A stretch of 64,000 nucleotides of DNA from the NCBI GenBank assembly GCA_017163975.1, contig JAFFSR010000237.1, forward strand, positions 8,060,001-8,124,000, given 5' to 3'. The stretch's first letter is position 1. Each line of letters opens with the position of its first letter. Of the stretch, positions 39,972-53,968 are shown piece after piece. The translations under genes and the position numbers were made by a program. The notes beneath the pieces were generated by a model. The model ran no database searches, was not told the origin of the DNA, and saw only the letters and a program-made list of their open reading frames with translations. Source of the stretch: Anastatus disparis. Its lineage: Eukaryota > Arthropoda > Insecta > Hymenoptera > Eupelmidae.

Positions 39972-41012
39972 TTTTTAACAAACCTGAAAATTTTACTTTA
40001 TGAATAGATTATTTTTATAAGATACTTTTTAATATTTTTTCAAGCTATTTCTTTGATAATTTTTTTTGTTATTAGTTTAAAATAATACATTTTATTGTTT
40101 ATGATTTTTGAACAATTCTTGTCTTAATAAAAAATATAATTTTCTCAGTTTAATAAGTTGAGAACTTTAATAAAATTAAATAATCTTTTATACATATGTT
40201 TATATTTTGTTAATAAATCATTGATTGAAGATAAATACTATTTTTATAGCTTTGTTTTTCAATTTCAATATTAAATAGAGAATGCAATAAATTCTGTTTA
40301 AAAAAATTTTTTTTAATTAGTAATATAGTTTCATTAGATATCATGCCATTATTAGGTATCGAATAAATTTTTTTTTAATAATATAATGACCGTATTTTTT
40401 ACTACAACTTTGAAACAATCAATTAAATATTTATTTCTATAAACTTTTTTTTATTAATTTTTACCTTAAAACTAAAAATTTGAATATGTAATGTTTTCAA
40501 CAAAAATTTTCATAAAGAGTTAAAAAAAACTAAAAAAAACAAACAAACGAAGCTTTTTTTGAAAAGCAAACAAAAAAAAAGAGCTAAGAAAGAAAATCTC
40601 TTGGTATCTGGCAGACAAAGCAAAATTGCGCGAATATCCTATTAAATCCAAGTTATAAACGTTACCAATAGTTTATCTCGTGGCATTCGAGATATATATC
40701 AACGACGGGCTAATGGAGGCTCGCGCCAATGCAAATATTGTTCCAAGGAAGCCTAATGCTTTCATTGGGCTTGGAAAAACGGTGTCATCCTACCTAACCA
40801 ATCCGCTATAGCCGTATCTCTTTATCTCACTCTTTCTCTCTCTGTCTTTCTTATATTTACGGCCAATGCTAATAATGTGTATATCATGAAATATACGATT
40901 ATACTTTGAAAATTAGAGAAAAGCGATAAGTATACAATAATATTTTTTTTAAGCTAAAATTATGAATTTTATTAAATTGATAACTTTTTAAATAGTAGCA
41001 GAAATAAGATTG

Positions 41013-41172
41013 TTTTAATTGAAGAAATGACTACATCAGACTTTACTATTAAAGTCAATATATTTATATCAAAAGCACCTAGAACTTTGTACTTTTAATA
41101 AATATATTATTACTTTTATAAATATATTGATTTGAACAGTAAACGTAAGTTGAGTCATTTCTTCAATTAAAA
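41013..41172. repeat. 160-bp inverted-repeat element
   Basis: The outer 20 bases TTTTAATTGAAGAAATGACT (41013-41032) are perfectly inverted at 41153-41172. Weaker pairing continues inward to the CAATATATTTA / TAAATATATTG pair, for 54-base arms. No coding capacity. Confidence 0.8.
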
Positions 41173-42884
41173 TTAGAACTCCGTTAGTAGAATCCGATAC
41201 AGAAGATTATTTTAAGATAAAATTTCACTTATTCTCGCAAATCGTTATTAAATTAAAAATCTGAAAATTCTACACACCTATAAGAAAGAAACTTTGATTA
41301 TACCAAGAAAATTTCATTAGCGATCCCATAAACTAAAACTTATTTCAAGCTTGAAGAATAAAAAGTCGCGCTATAAAGGTGCGTGTATATATAAACATCA
41401 CAAAGACTTTCCATGCATTGAAATCAGTCGAAGCTTTTAAGCGAAAAAGCTTTTATACGCGCGACAATTCGCCGAACGGTCCTTAAAAATTTCTATATTA
41501 CCGTACCGATACGCGCTTGTATTAATATATGAAAATGCACACTCGAAGGCACAAGCCGGGCCCCCTTTGCAGCAAAGAGAAAATTTAAAAGCTCCGCGAC
41601 TGATCTACGAAGCGTAACGGCGACGGTGCTATGGTCATTATTACGCGCGTATGTAGAGGAGAAAAGATTCAGCAAAACTGCCTCGTGAATCTTTTGCGCT
41701 TGAGAAAATCGTTTGTACCAGTTAAAGATCATAAAAGCAGCATCTCTCGATTTCTTAAGGATAATATACATATACACGTATGATTTGTAATACCATAAAG
41801 GAAAAGTTTTTCGTTGATTGCTTTAGAGCAAGCCGGGGAAGTTTCTTTAGTCGAAGGAGAAAAGGCTTTTTAAGTGCCTCGTGTGGTGACAGTCTCGTAA
41901 AGTATTTTACTTGACTTTGATTATAGGCCTTTTTCTCGGGAGTGTGGGTGGGAAATGATGAGCTTTTGGTAAATATTTATAGACGCATTGACAAAGTGAC
42001 TAATTTTATCAAAGCGGACTCGAAGTCTTGGAAACCTGTTTGAATTAATGCTGGAAGAATTTTGCCGAATATTAGTAATAGAAATTTGAAAATTAAAAAT
42101 TTTAATTATTTTAAAAAAAAACTGCTGTGTTGGTATTTTTAGAAACACGTCATAAAATATATATTTATATTCGTAAAATGTTCATGTTCGTACATAACTT
42201 ACTTTTTTTAAATAGAAAAAACTCCAATAAACAAAAAAAAAAAATTTAATTACAAGAAAATATTGCTCATTTCCAAAACAGTCGCAGTATATCTAATTTT
42301 CCAAAGCCTCCGGGGTACCCTAATTTTCCCTCCAGTACTAAATCCTAGGACGCCATAATTAGTCTCATTTTTTATCTATATATTAATTAAAAAAAAAAGA
42401 AGTCGCTTCTCTTTGAAAAAAAAAGTTAAGGAAGGGGTTGTTGATAGTTGTAGTTGTTTCTATTCTCAACATCTGTTTTCAGTTTAAAGAATATTTTTTT
42501 TTTTGTTTCATTCTTTATACATATATACATGGAATGAAGTTATGTCACTGTCGAGACAAATTTATCGGTTAACATTAATGTACGTACATCGAGACAAAGG
42601 AGAATAGGCTTTTTCGAAAGCTCATTAAGCTTTTAAATGACTTTTTAACAAAATAAGATGAAATTGTTTTTCGGGAATGAATCATTTTGAAATCTTTTAT
42701 CAACTGGTTCATATGAATAAACGATACAATATTCTAGAAACTCTTTATTGTCTTATTTATTTTGAAATATCAATAAAGCTTCCGTTAATAAAGCAAAATT
42801 ATAAATTCTTTTTTAATCAATATATTTTAATCTTGCTTTGATTTTTTTTAAATACCAAAAGAAATATTTTAGTAAAAATTATAA

Positions 42885-43018
42885 AAGTTTATAGTAACAT
42901 TCTCATAGACTGCCGGTCAATAATATCGTGGAAATTCCTGTTTTTTAGCAAATTTTAATATGTGCTATGATAATTTTTATCCGTAAAGGCAAACTATGAG
43001 AACGTTATTATAAACTAT
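42885..43018. repeat. imperfect inverted repeat, about 134 bp
   Basis: AGTTTATAGTAACATTCTCA on the left pairs with TGAGAACGTTATTATAAACT on the right with few mismatches; the loop is about 80 bases. Confidence 0.65.
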
Positions 43019-45409
43019 TGTGAGATTTATTTTAACGTTTTTCTTAGCGTAAAAAGCTAGTATAAAATCTAGCATTACGTTCTTTATATTAAAAAAAACT
43101 TTGTTATAACGTAATTAAATTTTAGGATTTTATGATATTAACAATACATATACATTTTCAATAAAAATATGCATTAAATAACTTTACTTGAATAAACGTT
43201 CGTTCAACTGTTCTCCTCATAACGTATTGAATTTTAAAATGACCGAAATCCTTAAAGTTTTTTTAATGGACCTCGTAAAAATGGCGCAGGAAGCTTTATT
43301 GCACATATAGTCTTGTCCTTACACCGGAAGCGAAGGCGACGGAGACTGTCATCTTTCTTTCTTTCTCTCCTTCTTATTCTCCTCCTTCTTTTAACAAAAA
43401 AGAAGGACCTTTTTTTTTTTTCAAAGCCCCCTGTTGAGTCTTGGAGCGCGTGCCCGCTTATCTTATTGCCCTAACGTTTCACATTACCCTGCATATATAT
43501 ACATGTAAGAACCCATAGTCCATCACATATATGCATACATAGTGTCCGCCTATTCCTAGAAACGAAGCCCATTTCCTGGCTTCCTTTTCAACCTTACATG
43601 CATGCAAAAGCTCGCGACGACGACGATATTTTCGCTGGAAGACTGGATTCATTAAATTTTAGAATCTATATATTATGGGTACATAAAAAACTAGAAAATG
43701 TTAAACAGAAAGGAGGAAAAGTTTTTTTTTCTTTTTTCAAAAAAAGGTACTCATTACGATGTTTAATGAGCTGATGCAATGTGATTGGGTGTATATATAC
43801 TATGTTTTAAGGGATAAAGTAAAAAAAAATAAAAAAGGTTCGATAATGGTGGACCCCGGTAGCTAAGAAGGATCTTGTTACACGTGCTGGGGCAGGAGAG
43901 AGAAAGATTGTTTATGCTTTCCATTCATGCTTTTTTAAATATACGATGAGGTTTATTTTTAATAGATTATTTGATGCCGAGAGAGAAAAATAATGTTTTA
44001 GGTGTTTCCTGCGTATAGTTTGAACTTTGGAAGTTGCTTGAACGTTGATTGAATATTTAATTATTTATATTATAGAAAATAGCAGTTTGATGTTTTGTTT
44101 AGGAATATTTTTTTCCTCAGTTTAGTCTTAACTTTTATTATTTTTTTTAATGACTAAAACAAAATATTCTAAATAATCTTAAATATGTGCTTTACGAGCG
44201 GAAGACGTAAAGAATTAATATGAAATTTTAAGATCGATTGATTGCCCATTAAGAGTCTTTTTAAATTTTCGAAAAAAATGACCGTTTTAAAGAAAAAATA
44301 CATAGTTATATGGTAGTATCTCCCATGAGAATATTCTGTTTCTTTTTTTTAAACAAACATCTAACATCCGCCGTAAAAATAAAAGCAGTTTCAAGTTAAA
44401 ACACGAGAATTTTTATGTCCACGTCTTACATTCCTTCCAAGTCCATCACGCATCTCTTTGCAACAAAGTGCATAGATATAAAAAGTCTATTACAACAGTC
44501 CCCTAGTATCGTAAAAACTTATATGGTACATAACGGAAAATTCAAGTAAACAAGGCCTAAAATCTCAAGATGCAGCACTTTTAAAATCTCGATTTCTATT
44601 TGAAAATGAAAAAAAAAAGAAAAAAGGGAGCGACATTCGTGTATGTGTATACCGTGTCCTCCCATATCCTCGTTTGAAAAAAGTTTGCTCGACTTTTTAA
44701 TTGCCTAACGATAAAACCTAAAAATATTACGAGGTAGGCGTGACTGCGCTAGTACAGAATCTCTTTTTTTTTTCTTGTATATTATATTATACACGTGGAT
44801 CTTGTTTAGGACATATACAAGTATATAAGCAACTAATATCCTTCCTGGCGCCTAAACGCGTCCAATAATTTATTTATATGTGCGTGTATAGAGGGGTGGG
44901 GTTGTGTATGTTGTGTGTAAAGGTAGACATGTTATGCTTAAAAGATCATGGAGGTCTTATTAGAATATGTGTTTAGAGGCAGTACCATAAAAGGATTTGA
45001 TGGACGTCGACTGTGTGGACTTTTTTTTTTAATTAGGATATTATTAGATCAGTTTTTTTTATTCGAAAAAAATATTTACTTGCAATAAAACTTTTAATTA
45101 TATCGTAGTATAATAAAAAAATATAGTATATAATAAAAATATAGCAAATCGAATTAATCATTTTTTATCTCTCTATACATCAAATAACATTTACAATTAT
45201 AAAAATTGTTATATTTTTATATAACTTTCAAAAATAAACTAATTCATTTTAAAATATTAAAATCTTGCTATTTTAAAGCCTTAAAAACAATTCATTTTTA
45301 ATTGCGTTTGAAGAATGTAGAAATTCACTCGAGTCTTAGTAGATCATCCATATGAATTGAGCTCGTGTGAAAAAAAAATTAATTATCAATATTAACATTT
45401 ACTTTTTTT

Positions 45410-45600
45410 TTATTGTTCTTTAACGTCGCTACATTTATGCTATTTGTGATGCTAATCAGCGACGGAACTCGTAAGTGTGTACAAAGCACATGTAACGTAC
45501 AGTGGTGCTTGCATCAATCGGCTGCCGAGAGCGGGATTCGAACTCGAAGCCTCGAGATTACGAATCCAACGTTCTACCGACTGAGCCACTAACCGGCTCT
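45410..45600 (-). repeat. tRNA-derived SINE
   Basis: Same blocks as the other copies (plus-strand reading): TTTAACGTCGCTACATTTAT, GCTAATCAGCGACGGAAC, ACATGTAACGTACAGTGGTG, then CCGAGAGCGGGATTCGAACT and CTACCGACTGAGCCACTAAC. Confidence 0.85.
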
Positions 45601-48600
45601 TCACATTTACTTAATTAATTTTTTATTAAAAGAAAACGCTATTAGAAAAACTGTTTTCAAAATTTTTTTTAAATGGCAAGGTTTTAATTGAAGCCGATGA
45701 TATGTGTTTATTACAGTTACAAAAATAAGTTTACTATTGAAAATTGTTCAATGGAATTCGCAAAAAAATTAAATCTACAATAATAATTCGATATTTTATT
45801 TACATTTTCAAATTTTTCAAAAAATTCTTAATGTGTTTGAAATACGATAAACAAATATTTACAAAAACTATTTTTACGTACTACCTTGACGTAAGCATAT
45901 CTATTATTAAATAAATAAAATTTTGAAAACAATCATTAATATTTAAAAAAAAATAAATGTTTTGTTTTTAGTCGAGAGTACGCTTGATCATGAATCTTCG
46001 ATATAAGCTTGGAAAGTGAGAGTGAAACCGTTGGAAAAAGTAAACTGTCACTTCCGTGTTATTTTGCGGCCAGATTAATTACTGTTTGCTTCTTCTGCGG
46101 GATCACTCAATTGATTTTAAGGTGCTTTTAACGGAATTTCAATGTTTTTATACTGCTTAAGACAAATATCGTTTTATACATATTTCCGTGAAAAAAGAAA
46201 TAAAATTAAAAATGATGACTAATTTTATGAAATTAAAAAAATATATTTTATAAATATTACATAATTATTTGTAAAAATATTATAAATCAATAATCATAAA
46301 TACAGCTTTAAAGGAAAAAAAAAATTAAAAATTCGATACTTTTTTTAAAATAAAAATAATTTTTGTATTTTATTTATTTTTCTTAAGTAAAATAAAAAGG
46401 AAACAAATAATTATCAAAAATTTTTAAATAAACGTTAAAATCAAGTAAGAACAAAAGCTAAAAATTCAATGTTTAATGGATTCGGTAATAAAAGCGCAGG
46501 ATGCCAACTGTCGACGTTTCTGCATGTCCTTCCTCGCGAGCGAGCTTGAACAAGGCTCTATTCAGATAATCCAAAAGAGAAAAAAAAAGACGTGTTTATC
46601 GTATTCAAGAACGTATATATACACATGTACCTATACATGTACGCATATGTTTTACTTATGCATAAATAAAACGCGTGTATTTTTCAATCTAAACAATTTA
46701 AGCAGGCAAGTGGGTCGCTCACGTATGTATATGAACTTCACACGTGTAAAGCTTATTGATTATACGTTTTATTTTTATTACATAAATTGAAAATTAATTT
46801 TTCTTTTTTATTTATGCAATTTCAATCTCATGTGAGAGATTATTTTGTGAAAATTAATTTTGCTTTTATAAAACGATTTTCTTTTGAAATAAATGGTTAT
46901 TTTATAGAAATAATTTCATTAATATTATATTATTGAAGTGTTAAAAATACATTGTCAAATGAAATAAAATTAAAAGATTTGAGTCATCAAATAATATTTA
47001 ATAACAATATGAAAAGTATTAGCTAAACTTTTGAATCTTTAATTTATTCTATAGTTATCCAATTAAATTGTTATAATTTTTTGTCATCTGTAAAATTTTA
47101 ATGTCAAGTATTTTATTAGGAAATGAATTTCTATTGCCAAAAATATTTTACATAAAATCAAAAAATAAATGAAAAATTATACATATGTATGTTCTATGAG
47201 TTAAATATTCATATTACTCCGATTAATATTTGATATTTTGTAAAAAAAAAAATTTGACTGTAAAATAAGTAAAATATATAGTTTTTAAAATTTTCTACAT
47301 CTCTGCCTGAATAATTTTTATTATCATATAATGCTAACTAAACTCTCAAAATATTTTTTCATTTTACAATGACAAGTTAAAAATCGTTCTTATATTTGAT
47401 ATTTATCATATTGATATAAAAGTAAAATTGATTAGATTTGTTCACGATTGATTATCAATAATACATGCAATTACAGGATATAGATTCTTGGGTATTAATT
47501 AAAATGACAAAAGAATTAAAGAAAACAAGACATTTAAAATGTTTTTTCTAAGCAAACAAATGTATATTTGTAAGTTTACAGCAGTAACTTATACGCGATC
47601 TCTATTTACATTTTTTTTTTAATTGTAGAACTAAAAAATATAACACCTTCATTGACATCTGCAGATTATTCAATGTTAGAAATACAACATATCTCCATCC
47701 ATTTATTGACGAAAGAATATCATGAATTCTTTTGTTTTTTCTCTCTTTTCATATCTGTACGTTTCACAGCATGAATTAGAAAAATTTTTTTCATTGAATA
47801 ACTTTAACGACTCATGAACGGTAATGCAATTATAATGATTTTTATAAATTTAAAATTTATTTTTAAAAATTCGATTAAACATATTTGTAAAAAGTATAAG
47901 AAACCATTTTGTATTTACTCGTTTCTCAATGTGGATTTGGCTCCCTATTTAACGCAGAAAAAATTGTAGTTACAAAGTTTATTGGGAAGAAGTATTTAAA
48001 GTATCTTTTTCTGGTGTATATTAAAAAAAAAAAAAAGTTATTTTTTGTACACAATTTTCTATAAAGTTTTAATAGAAAATAAAAATAAAATAATATGAAG
48101 CACTTTAGAAGAAAGAAATTCTATTATCTAAGTTTTTATTTACAAAAACCTGGTGCTGGTTTGAATATAATTATCTGCCTACTAAATTCTCAACTAAATT
48201 TTTCTTTATCTCCTTATTGGCACGATTGGTGGAACGAGTAATGTACGTTCATTATTTTTGACAAAAGATTTGACGAACTTGAACAATGTGCGCTAGAGAA
48301 GCATTAAATTCTTACTTATTTTAGCTTTTTCGAAAATGTAGGAGATAGCGCATGTGAAAGAGAAGCACCAAAGTGTATTTTGATATTATTTAAATATCGA
48401 GAACGAAAGAAGGTACGCACATAATTATAAAAATACGGAAAAAAGGGAGAGGGGGAAGAATTTTACTTTTTTTTCAGATAACAGTTTAATGATATCAGAG
48501 TAGGAACTGAAAGGCTCGGCTTTTCTTGGATTTAATCAATTCGTACCCTGTGCTATTCTCAAATATCAAAATCTAATATAACATTGTCGTTTTTTATTTA

Positions 48601-48785
48601 ATTACGCGCTAGTTAAAGAGTGAAGTCAAGACCGTAATCGCGTCATCGAAAATTTTCGAGTTCTCGATAACTTTCTAATAGTTTTTACTTTTTCTCGTTT
48701 TATTTATTTTTTTTTTCATATTTGATCGTAGGATTTTACGCACAGCGCTTATTTCATGGCGTTTTCATTTTGTTTATTTTTTCAT
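45601..48785. other. non-coding AT-rich DNA
   Basis: An island at 45970-46140 and another at 46480-46760 (with a 104-codon low-complexity frame). Otherwise AT-rich; 3' UTR of the minus-strand UBE2J2 gene is expected just left of 48786. Confidence 0.45.
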
Positions 48786-50252
48786 TTATTGTTGAATGTA
48801 TTCCTGAGTGGTAATACTCCTAAGAACATACTTAACAGCAAAAGCGAAAATTGCCAGACCGATAAACATGGCAAAATTCGTTAATGCACTGTGAAGCGGA
48901 CTTTGTTCCATTTGTTGCTCGTCGTGAATTATTGATGAATCCTCGGGCGTTGTTGCGCGATGCCTTGCCTGCATTTCCAGTTCTTTTCTGCGCTCCAGTT
49001 CTTGTTCGATGGTCTAAAATTAAAAAAGTATAATTAAGTTAATTGTTAATCTTTTCGTTTTCCAGCCTCATAAACATTACTTTCATTAAAAGTTTACTTT
49101 GCTACTATAAAGTATATCAAAATTAATTACTAGTATTAAATCTTTTTTAATTGAAATATTTATTTCTGAATAATGTTTATAATATTATACTTTTGAAAAA
49201 ATTATAAAAGAAATAAAATTTTGAAATCAAGAAAATATATGAAATTAATTGAAATATATATATTATCTATCATTTTTTTCATAAAATTGTTAGCATTTCA
49301 CACTTCAAAAATTAATTTATTTTTAATAGCACTTAATCAAATTTTCTATTGTAAAAACTGCTTTAATTTTATGATTTAGAATTAGAAATAAAATTTAATC
49401 ATAAGTGTTTACAAATACTTACAGCAACGGTGTCAGGAAACAATTCACAAAATAATTTGTTTTTGAGGTTATATTCTAAGCTTTGTGCTGCAAAAATCTT
49501 CTTTTCACAATCTGGAGTGTTGATTGCTCCTAATGCAGAACTTGATTCGATCTAAATAAAACAAAATCAATCATATTAAATTAAAACTAGTTAATACGAA
49601 CTAAAGTATTTTATCTCTTAATTGCTATTATGAGTAAAACAATGCATTCTGAAAATATTTTATTATATATAGCTTGAATCATTGTGTAACAATTTATCTT
49701 TTATCAAATATCCACAAACAGGAAATAATGAAATAATTTAATTTGTTGTTAATAAATGATCATAAAAGAAGGCTGATAAAAGTAAATAGTAAAATCGTAC
49801 CATAAAACTGAGTAAACCAATTAAAATAGTTGAAACACTCCACGCTGGATTCCATGTGTCAGGATGAAAATCTGATATCGAAAGACATAATTTTGCATTA
49901 ACTTTGAATCTACCATTTGGTGTTATCATGTAGATACTAGGTGGCTGAAATGGAAACTCTCTTGGAAAAACTAATTTGCCATGATAAAAACCACCTTCGT
50001 ACGGTGTCTTTTCTGGTCCTTTTATAACGTAGTGCCTGCAAAGAAATTTTGTATTTAAACAATTACTTATGTAACTAATGTTTTATGCACTATAAGCAAA
50101 AATAAACAAAATAAATTTTACCATTCTAGTATATTGGAAGGAACTGGTTCGGCCTGTACATATGGTACAGGATCTTTTTTAAGTCTTAAATAGTCTTGTC
50201 TTAATCGGGCAGCTGCAGTAACTATAGCAGTTCCATTTTTTTTAAAATTCAT
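48786..50252 (-). CDS. UBE2J2: ER-anchored ubiquitin-conjugating enzyme E2 J2 (Ubc6 type)
   Basis: Four exons join in frame on minus: 50122-50252 (ATG at 50252), 49801-50035, 49423-49551 and 48786-49013 (TAA), 240 residues. An E2 core runs from about residue 10 to 150: [15 protein letters not shown], then [38 protein letters not shown], and the catalytic Cys94 in [20 protein letters not shown]. The Ubc6 family's shift of the usual HPN motif is kept (TPNGRF). A charged linker ([15 protein letters not shown]) leads to one C-terminal membrane helix (about residues 208-232, [18 protein letters not shown]). The enzyme passes ubiquitin to substrates in ER-associated degradation, with the catalytic domain in the cytosol. 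Length is close to the human protein. A good acceptor (TTTTAACAG) two bases before the ATG implies a 5' UTR intron. Transcription is divergent from ABCF2. Confidence 0.95.
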
Positions 50253-53200
50253 TTCTGTTAAAATTCCGTAATGATTTAACTAATGAAACACTTTTGGTAT
50301 TAGCCAAAATTGTTTCTAGCCTCCAATGACTTATCGATAACTGATGATCCAAACAACTTTAAATACCAATCTCTCTTGCAAATTATAACTAGAGAATAAA
50401 ATAAGTTTTGTTATTGCTGTTGGAAAAGCTTGATAAAAGTGCTTCAGACGCTGCAATTAACTTCAAATGAAACGATTTATGTGAAATCAATATATGTACA
50501 TATATATACACAGGTTAGTTATCGCTATTTCTCCAGTGTCAAAGAACAAAATTGGGTCGGTAATAGCTCTATGCTTGTGTACATAAGTTGTTTGTAATGC
50601 AAAAAAAAAGAAAAATAACAAAGACGGAAAAGTCTAATCACTTATACTCCGAATGTATATATATACATATACACAGAACTAGCACACAAAGAAGTAATTA
50701 GAAACTTTCGAGTTAGCAGAGGCAACACCACGTCACTTTTCATCGAGGTTACGTTCGACTATACACCCGTAGGAAGATATCGTGCAATTACACAAATACG
50801 CATTTATTTTATTATTTCCTTTTTTACTCGCAATGATATTTTGGCGATTGTATCAACTTACTTATGCGCATATTTTCCCTTCTTTTGGCTCTTTTGGCGA
50901 TGGTATATTAACGTTACATACGTATAAAGAACAAAATTTAAAATAAGATGGAAAAAGATGCCCGCAGGCGGAAGGCGATTATTTTCTTATTTCTCTCTCT
51001 CTCGCACACTTTTTCTCTTTCTCACTCTGTATATATCTTTGATTTTGGCTTCTATTACCAAACAGTTTTGACAGACTGATTCAACAGCATACGATCGGTT
51101 TTTTTTTCCCTTTTTTCCCTCCTTCTCCGCGACCCACTCACTCGACACTTTCTTATTCTTCTGCCTCGGCAATGTTATTATGGTGTGGAAAACGTTGATC
51201 TTTTAGCACTAAAACTTAAATGTCCGCACATACGTATGTATAAATGAGAAAAAAAAAAGATAACGTAACGTCAGGAGATATGTCGTGCGTGGTGTGACGT
51301 GGGTCAATAATTTGACGGCGGGGAGGTATTATTTTTCAGATAAAGTTTCTTTTCGCATTTGAGAAACAGCCGCACCTTTACACAGTTTCTGCTATGCCGA
51401 CGTTGCACTGAATCAGCTGGTTGGAAAAGTAATTTTGAGTTTGTAATAAAGAGGTCGTTGGGAAATCATTTCCGGTCTATTACTTCTATCGCTGGTAATT
51501 TTCCGATATATTTTCAACGGATCCATAAACTTACGGGTCTAGTGAATTTTGGAAAGCTAACCTTTTCAAAAATAAATCGTGGAAAACTCAAGTTTTTCAA
51601 ATCTCGTATATTTAGAGATTTATTTTTGAGAAGGTTGGTTTTCCGAAATTCACATTCACGGTTCTATCGAAAAAATTTGAATGGTTGTAAAACCGGTATA
51701 ATGTTATTAAGAACTCTTAAAACTTTTTATCAATAATAAAATGCATAATTTCAAATTATTTATATCTATCAACATATTGAGACGATTAAATAAAGTCAGT
51801 GTAAACATATTGTTCGTCTTTTTTTTTCATAAAATTTAAAAATTCTTTTTAATCTTAATTTTTTCAAAGTTTGGTTTAAGAAAAAACCATTTTTAATACA
51901 TATATCTTATTAAATGTTTATTTATAATAAAAATATTTTATTGTTATATGTTCAAAATTTTTGTAGATTTTTATTTATTTTCTATTTGGGATCAATTTCA
52001 ATTTTTGTCCTTTTTTTGATAAATTGATTACTATTCTTATGCACCGACAGAGATAGGTTTAGGAGAATAGGGATAAAAAATATTTAAAAATCTTTTTTTC
52101 CCGAAAGTTTCATTAAAATTTGAATAAAAAGTCTAAACTAAATTTTTTTTTAAGCAACTATTATCCGGAAAATTTCTACTGAAGTTAAAAGCAACACAAT
52201 TCTAGATAATAATCAATTTTTCCACCTTAATTTTTTTATATAGACATTTTTCTACATTATCAATTTTGAAACGATGTTAAAATTTTGTAAAAGATCGATA
52301 ATGAAAATAATTCAATTTGAAAAAACCACGAAACAAAGTAGAAACGTACTTCAATTCAAATTGTTTCGGTTAATTTTTCTAAAAGTTAGATATTCAGATT
52401 TTACGTTAGTAATGTTAATAACAATAATAGTTAATAATAATGTGACTGTCAACTTCTTAACCTAAACTTAAATAATCTTAATATCATGGTTCTTCTTGAA
52501 GATTATAAAAACCACTTTTCTCACAATACGGTGAAGTAATTTCAGAATTATTTCTAACAAGGTAAATAATTTAGGAATAAATACTAATATAAAATAAAAT
52601 TAAAATTGTTTATGAAAATTCAAAAACTATTATTACTATGTAAATTTCACATTGGATAGATAACTTTTTAAATAATGTATATTACCTGTTGCGAATGTTT
52701 CAATCAAAAAATTCCTTGAAAACTATCGTTAATTTTTATTCTTTTTACTGGAAATGAAAACATTTACTCTTTGTACTATGATATTTAACCACTATAGATC
52801 TTTGAAGTCCTGCCAATATTTTTCAGTGTCCTGTTTTATGATCTAATCATTTATTTAACTTTGTATAAATTATAATAAAGAAAATAATTCTATAACAGTG
52901 TAAACGATCTGCAAAATTTTGAAAATATACGAGTCCTTTTTACATTTTCAAATAGCGGCACTACAATCGGAAAAACTGAAGTATTGAAGTCAAAAAAATC
53001 ATCTTTAAAATTACTTAACTTCACCATCAGAGGGCAACAAAATTCTTATTTCTAAGGCCCAACTGTGCTCACAACTTTCCTTGGCTAAATGATCTACCCG
53101 CCATCTGAAATCCTTTTGTTCGCGCGCTGCTGTGTTGTGCTCTGACGCTCTTGACGGAAAGTAACCGTGGATGTGATCCGAGCGCCTCCACAAACGTACA

Positions 53201-53422
53201 CATATACACACACACAACATATACATGATATAAAAAAGTATATACTCGATACCCTTCTTTTTCCGTGCAGACACGCGCGCGAGAGAAGCGGACGATTTTC
53301 GCGTGTGCTCCACGAACTCCGATTTTAACATCATCTTGCAGAGCTCCGCTAAGGAAATAGAAATTGTCTTCGTTAAATATTTATCGGTTTCAACATTTGT
53401 AAACGCACATATACATAATAAG
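50253..53422. promoter_or_regulatory. divergent promoter region between UBE2J2 and ABCF2
   Basis: Holds both 5' UTRs and presumably both promoters. GC-richer islands near 50520-51320 (likely UBE2J2 start) and 53010-53420 (likely ABCF2 start). The intervening part is AT-rich with an inverted repeat at 51542-51653. The open frames at 51359-51736 (+) and 53011-53334 (-) have no recognisable domain and are not called. Confidence 0.45.
51542..51653. repeat. inverted repeat, 37-base arms
   Basis: GTGAATTTTGGAAAGCTAAC...AATAAATC (51542-51578) pairs with 51617-51653 with four or five mismatches. Weaker symmetry seems to extend outward. A decayed foldback element that explains the open frame across it. 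Confidence 0.65.
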
Positions 53423-53942
53423 GTAAGGATCGATAATAATGGATATATAATTATTTAGCTGTAAGCTAACTCTGTGGCATGACGACAAGTAGTCATGCGT
53501 TAGTACTGAGCGAAATTAAAACGCATTGAACACGTGTACTCCTCGTTAATTTTTCTTGACAATCTGTCACGATTATTCGGGCAAAGGTAATTTTTCTCCT
53601 TGATCATTGTTTTTTCGAAAATAGTGAAAATTAATAACGCGTTTAACAATTGTGCATGAATAATTTTTGAGAGTCGAGAATCTTCATCTTGCATCTCGTG
53701 GATGATCCATGCATGCCTAAAAAAAAAACCTCGAATATGTCGTGTAGGTGAATACATCTTGGATCTCGTGTAATGCACCAATAATTCCTAACCTAAAATC
53801 AGGCACCGTGTGTGTGGGTTCCTTACGTAACGTTAAGAATAAACGCGTCGCTCCAAAATTGGACCTGTGTAATGCTGTGCATTATAAATCAACCCTCTTG
53901 CTCATATTTTTCCTTATTTTTTTTTCTCTCTTTGTTTTCTAG
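53423..53942 (+). other. 5' UTR intron of ABCF2 (predicted)
   Basis: Donor AAG-GTAAGG and acceptor CTTTGTTTTCTAG are both strong. The acceptor lies 26 bases before the ABCF2 ATG, so the leader is split. Confidence 0.6.
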
Positions 53943-53968
53943 TAAATTCATAAAAATAATAAATCAAG

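Larger units (their letters stand above)
39972..45409. other. non-coding AT-rich DNA with islands and foldbacks
   Basis: GC-richer islands near 40540-40860, 41340-41960, 43290-43640 and 44600-44960. The ORFs at 41493-41777 and 41921-42148 (minus) lie in such an island and show no domain. Two inverted repeats are listed separately. Confidence 0.45.

Noticed and set aside
51359..51736. 125-codon plus-strand frame
   Set aside because: Lies across a decayed inverted repeat (51542-51653) that explains its basic, repetitive composition.
53011..53334. 107-codon minus-strand frame next to ABCF2
   Set aside because: Falls in the likely ABCF2 promoter/5' UTR island and has no recognisable domain.
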